DNA from: an uncultured Oscillospiraceae bacterium
Lineage (GTDB): Bacteria; Bacillota; Clostridia; Oscillospirales; Oscillospiraceae
Assembly: GCA_934589525.1 (NCBI GenBank)
Contig: CAKTOB010000015.1
Coordinates: 1-64,000 of the forward strand
DNA: 64,000 nt
Reading direction: 5' to 3'
Shown: piece by piece, positions 61,604 through 64,000 of the stretch
Position numbering within the stretch: position 1 is the stretch's first letter
Layout: each line of letters begins with the position of its first letter
The notes under the pieces: generated by a model
Database searches by the model: none
Told to the model about the DNA's origin: nothing
Seen by the model: the letters and a program-made list of their open reading frames with translations, nothing else
Program-made: the position numbers and the translations under genes

Positions 61604-62464
61604 CTATTTCTTTAAAATTGCGATCAGCAGTTCCCGCAGTACTTTGCAGGAGGTTGCTGTGGATACACCGGTGGTGTCCAGCATGGGAGCCAGCTCATTC
61701 ACATCTGCGCCGACGATGCGGCACCGGGAGACTTCCTGCATGGCTTCCAGAAGCTGTAAAAAGGTAATGCCGCCGGCCTCCGGAGTCCCCGTTCCCGGGA
61801 ACACAGAGGGGTCGAGACAATCAAGGTCGATGGTGAAGTACACAGGGGTATGGGATGCTTTCAGAACGGCAACACAATCGGAAAGGCCGTCCAGTGTCAG
61901 GGGGTGCATATCCGTGTGCTCTTTCGCAAATTGAAATTCCTGCCGCTCCCCGCTGCGGATGCAGAACTGGTGGATCCGCCCGTCACCGATGAGGTCGTGG
62001 CACCGGCGCAGCACACAGGCATGGCTCAGCTTTGCACCTAAGTAGTCGTCCCGTAGATCCGCATGGGCATCGAAATGGATGATGTGGACATCAGGATACC
62101 GTTTCAGGACCGCTCGGAATGCGCCCAGCGTCACCAGATGCTCACCGCCCAGCAGCACAGGAAGCTTCCCATCCGCAAGAATGGTTTCTGTTCGATCTTC
62201 GATGTCCCATAGCGCTGCTTCCGTGCTGCCGAAGCACAGCTCCAGATCGCCGCTGTCAAACACTGTGTAGTCCGTCAGGTCGGCATCCTGATAGGGACTA
62301 TAGGTTTCCAGTCCGAAGCTCTCATGCCGCATGGCGGCGGGGCCGAACCGTGCCCCGGGACGGAAGGAGGTGGTGGAATCAAAGGGTGCACCAAAGAGGA
62401 CGATTTTTGCATCCTCGTAGGAAGCGTTGCAGCCGATAAAGGTTTCGATATTGGGCATCAGCAT
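61604..62464 (-). CDS. speB: agmatinase
   Basis: A 286-residue ureohydrolase (EC 3.5.3.11) that turns agmatine into putrescine and urea. The two-manganese motif set is there: LLGGEHLVTLG, HIIHFDAHADLRDDYLG and TIDLDCLDPSVFPGTGTPE. The start overlaps the speE stop (TAATG at 62464), with GGAGGTGG close before. In the operon it follows arginine decarboxylase and gives the putrescine acceptor. Confidence 0.92.
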   Translation of the reverse strand: MLMPNIETFIGCNASYEDAKIVLFGAPFDSTTSFRPGARFGPAAMRHESFGLETYSPYQDADLTDYTVFDSGDLELCFGSTEAALWDIEDRTETILADGKLPVLLGGEHLVTLGAFRAVLKRYPDVHIIHFDAHADLRDDYLGAKLSHACVLRRCHDLIGDGRIHQFCIRSGERQEFQFAKEHTDMHPLTLDGLSDCVAVLKASHTPVYFTIDLDCLDPSVFPGTGTPEAGGITFLQLLEAMQEVSRCRIVGADVNELAPMLDTTGVSTATSCKVLRELLIAILKK

Positions 62465-63318
62465 TATTTTTCCACCTCCCAAAGCATTTCTTCCAAAAAC
62501 GCCGGCAGTGCGAAGGCGCCGATGTGCAGCCGGGGGGTATAGTACCGGGTGCGCAGGTTCAGTTTGTTCCAGCTGTCCGTGTCCACGTCGTTGGTGGGGT
62601 GGTATTTCTTGCTGGCAAAGCCGAAGAGCCAGTAGCCTGCGGCGTAGGTGGGAATATGGGCCTGATAGACCTTGCTGATGGGGAAGGTGTCCACAATTCG
62701 CTTGTGGCTGCGCTTCATTGCTTCCGCATCGTGGGTGTAGAAGGGGCTGCCCTGCTGGTTGACCATGATTCCGTCCTCTTTCAGGGCGTTGAAGCAGCTG
62801 CCGTAGAATTCCTTGGTGAACAGTCCCTCCGAAGGACCAAAGGGGTCGGTGGAGTCCACAATGATCAGGTCATACTCCGCCTCGCACCGACGGATGAACC
62901 GCAGCGCATTTTCAAAAAAGATGTGTACTCTCCGGTCGTCCATACGGCAGGCGTTTCCGGGCAGAAATTCCCGACAGGCCTCCACCACCTGGGGATCCAT
63001 TTCCACCAGGTCGATGCGCTTCACACGATCATACCGGGTCAGCTCCCGGACAACGCCGCCGTCTCCTGCGCCGATCACCAGGATGTCGGTGATGCCGGGG
63101 TGGACAGCCATCGGCACATGGGTAATCATTTCGTCATAGATGAATTCATCCCGTTCCGTCAGCTGCACGTTGCCATCCAGGGTCAGCACCCGCCCGTATT
63201 CCGGGGTCTCAAAAATATCGATCTGCTGGTAGCTGCTTTTTTTCGCATACAGGTGCCGGGTCACCCGGATGGAATGCTTTACATCCGGGGTATGGAATTC
63301 GCTAAACCACATTTCCAT
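62464..63318 (-). CDS. speE: spermidine synthase-like aminopropyltransferase
   Basis: A 284-residue aminopropyltransferase (EC 2.5.1.16). The nucleotide-like binding motif is DILVIGAGDGGVVREL, with DLVEMDPQVVEACR, and the active-site block DLIIVDSTDPFGPSEGLFT. It transfers aminopropyl from decarboxylated S-adenosylmethionine to a diamine. SpeD, which makes that donor, is not in the window. As the operon also holds the carboxyspermidine route, this may give another product such as thermospermine-like or aminopropylated agmatine; unknown. Confidence 0.9.
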   Translation of the reverse strand: MEMWFSEFHTPDVKHSIRVTRHLYAKKSSYQQIDIFETPEYGRVLTLDGNVQLTERDEFIYDEMITHVPMAVHPGITDILVIGAGDGGVVRELTRYDRVKRIDLVEMDPQVVEACREFLPGNACRMDDRRVHIFFENALRFIRRCEAEYDLIIVDSTDPFGPSEGLFTKEFYGSCFNALKEDGIMVNQQGSPFYTHDAEAMKRSHKRIVDTFPISKVYQAHIPTYAAGYWLFGFASKKYHPTNDVDTDSWNKLNLRTRYYTPRLHIGAFALPAFLEEMLWEVEK

Positions 63319-63331
63319 GGATGTTACCTCC

Positions 63332-64000
63332 TCACTTTAAAACGTTCAGCCGCAGAATATCCGAGTCTTCCGGACCGGTCATGCTGCAGCCCTTGGCCTT
63401 GGCATAGGCGATGTAGTCGAGAATCTCCCGGGTGATTCGCTCGCCGGGAGCCAGAATCGGGATTCCGGGGGGATAGCACATGACGAACTCACTGCACACA
63501 TGGCCCTCGCTGTCCCCCAGGGGCAGGCTCACCTTCTCGGCGTAGAATGCCTCTTGCGGGGAAGCCACCACAATGGGGTCAATGTACTCCTGCTTGAGAA
63601 GGTTCGCACCGTCCCGGTGGTTTCTGCGCTTGATTTCCGCCAGGGCGCTGACCAGCCGCTCCAGCTCCTGAGAGCGGTCACCGATGGACAGGTAGGCCAG
63701 GATGTTGCCGATGTCGCCAAACTCGATTTGAATGTCGTATTCATCCCGGAGAATGTCGTAGACCTCGATGCCCGCAAGGCCGATGCCCCGGGTGTTGATG
63801 CTGAGTTTGGTGGCGTCAAAATCGAAGACAGAGTTTCCGTTACGCAGTTCCTTGCCGAAGGCGTAGTAGCCGCCGATGGCGTTGATCTCCTCCCGGGCGT
63901 ACTCCGCCATGTCCTCCACCTTGTGGAACACCTGACGTCCCCGCAGTGCCAGATTCCGGCGGGAGATGTCCAGACTGCTCATGAGCAGATAGCTGCCGGA
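63332..64000 (-). CDS. speA: arginine/lysine/ornithine decarboxylase, C-terminal part
   Basis: The window ends inside this gene. The visible 220 residues or so, starting before SSLDISRRNLALRG, match the C-terminal part of PLP decarboxylases of the Orn/Lys/Arg group: ATKLSINTRGIGLAGIEVYD, IQIEFGDIGNILAYLSIGD and YPPGIPILAPGERIT. Its place before speE and speB makes arginine decarboxylation to agmatine the likely activity. The frame stays open to the window edge, so the start and PLP lysine are outside. It lies 13 bases before speE. Confidence 0.9.
   Translation of the reverse strand, partial: SGSYLLMSSLDISRRNLALRGRQVFHKVEDMAEYAREEINAIGGYYAFGKELRNGNSVFDFDATKLSINTRGIGLAGIEVYDILRDEYDIQIEFGDIGNILAYLSIGDRSQELERLVSALAEIKRRNHRDGANLLKQEYIDPIVVASPQEAFYAEKVSLPLGDSEGHVCSEFVMCYPPGIPILAPGERITREILDYIAYAKAKGCSMTGPEDSDILRLNVLK

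Overview
The window looks like the chromosome of a GC-rich, anaerobic, probably spore-forming member of the Clostridia (Oscillospiraceae-like gut Firmicutes). This rests on strong AGGAGG ribosome sites, sigma-A promoters with TTGACA/TATAAT spaced by 16-18 bp, a sigK 5' part, a methylaspartate-type glutamate fermentation cluster, hydroxylamine reductase with a Crp/Fnr regulator, and carboxyspermidine-type polyamine genes. The species is not identified.

Layout. 0-4.5 kb: an XRE-AbrB regulator, a zinc ribbon protein, a block of nested palindromic repeats, a MoxR/VWA pair and a HAD phosphatase. 4.6-7.5 kb: a promoter, lysine riboswitch and terminator in front of a three-gene amino acid ABC transporter, so probably a lysine importer. 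7.5-15.8 kb: a TrmH methyltransferase, a four-gene sugar-type ABC importer whose binding protein has an extra C-terminal membrane helix, a lipoprotein, GtrA, and an AI-2E/PerM-family protein behind a likely yybP-ykoY (manganese) riboswitch. 16-20 kb: sbcD-sbcC. 20-23.2 kb: four minus-strand genes of unknown function, including a TerB-like protein and a glycine/alanine-rich membrane-active-looking protein.

23.3-42.9 kb is one catabolic island. Histidine-derived formiminoglutamate (two FtcD paralogues, FchA, HutD) and imported glutamate (GltS) feed glutamate mutase (GlmS, GlmE, reactivase GlmL), methylaspartate ammonia-lyase, a two-subunit class I fumarase-like hydratase (probably mesaconase) and a CitDEF lyase (probably citramalate lyase, activated by CitC), ending in acetate and pyruvate. 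A GntR-type regulator closes the cit-hydratase operon. A large BTAD/ATPase/TPR activator, carrying an apparent one-base frameshift, lies upstream of gltS, whose promoter has SARP-like heptamer direct repeats.

42.9-57.7 kb is an accessory region, more AT-rich to the eye. It holds a second palindrome block, a RelE/Phd toxin-antitoxin pair and a displaced copy of its toxin 3' end, tag, DUF2284 and VOC genes, the hcp operon with a Crp/Fnr regulator, a HipA-like/AbrB-like pair with an operator in its promoter, an ECF sigma-ABC operon ending in a 16-codon ORF, a sigK 5' part broken at the position where skin elements insert in other spore formers, and an ATPase-DUF234 gene. 57.8-64 kb is a six-gene polyamine operon on the minus strand (speA, speE, speB, carboxynorspermidine dehydrogenase, nspC, aspartokinase). 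The aspartokinase probably supplies aspartate semialdehyde precursor to the carboxyspermidine branch.
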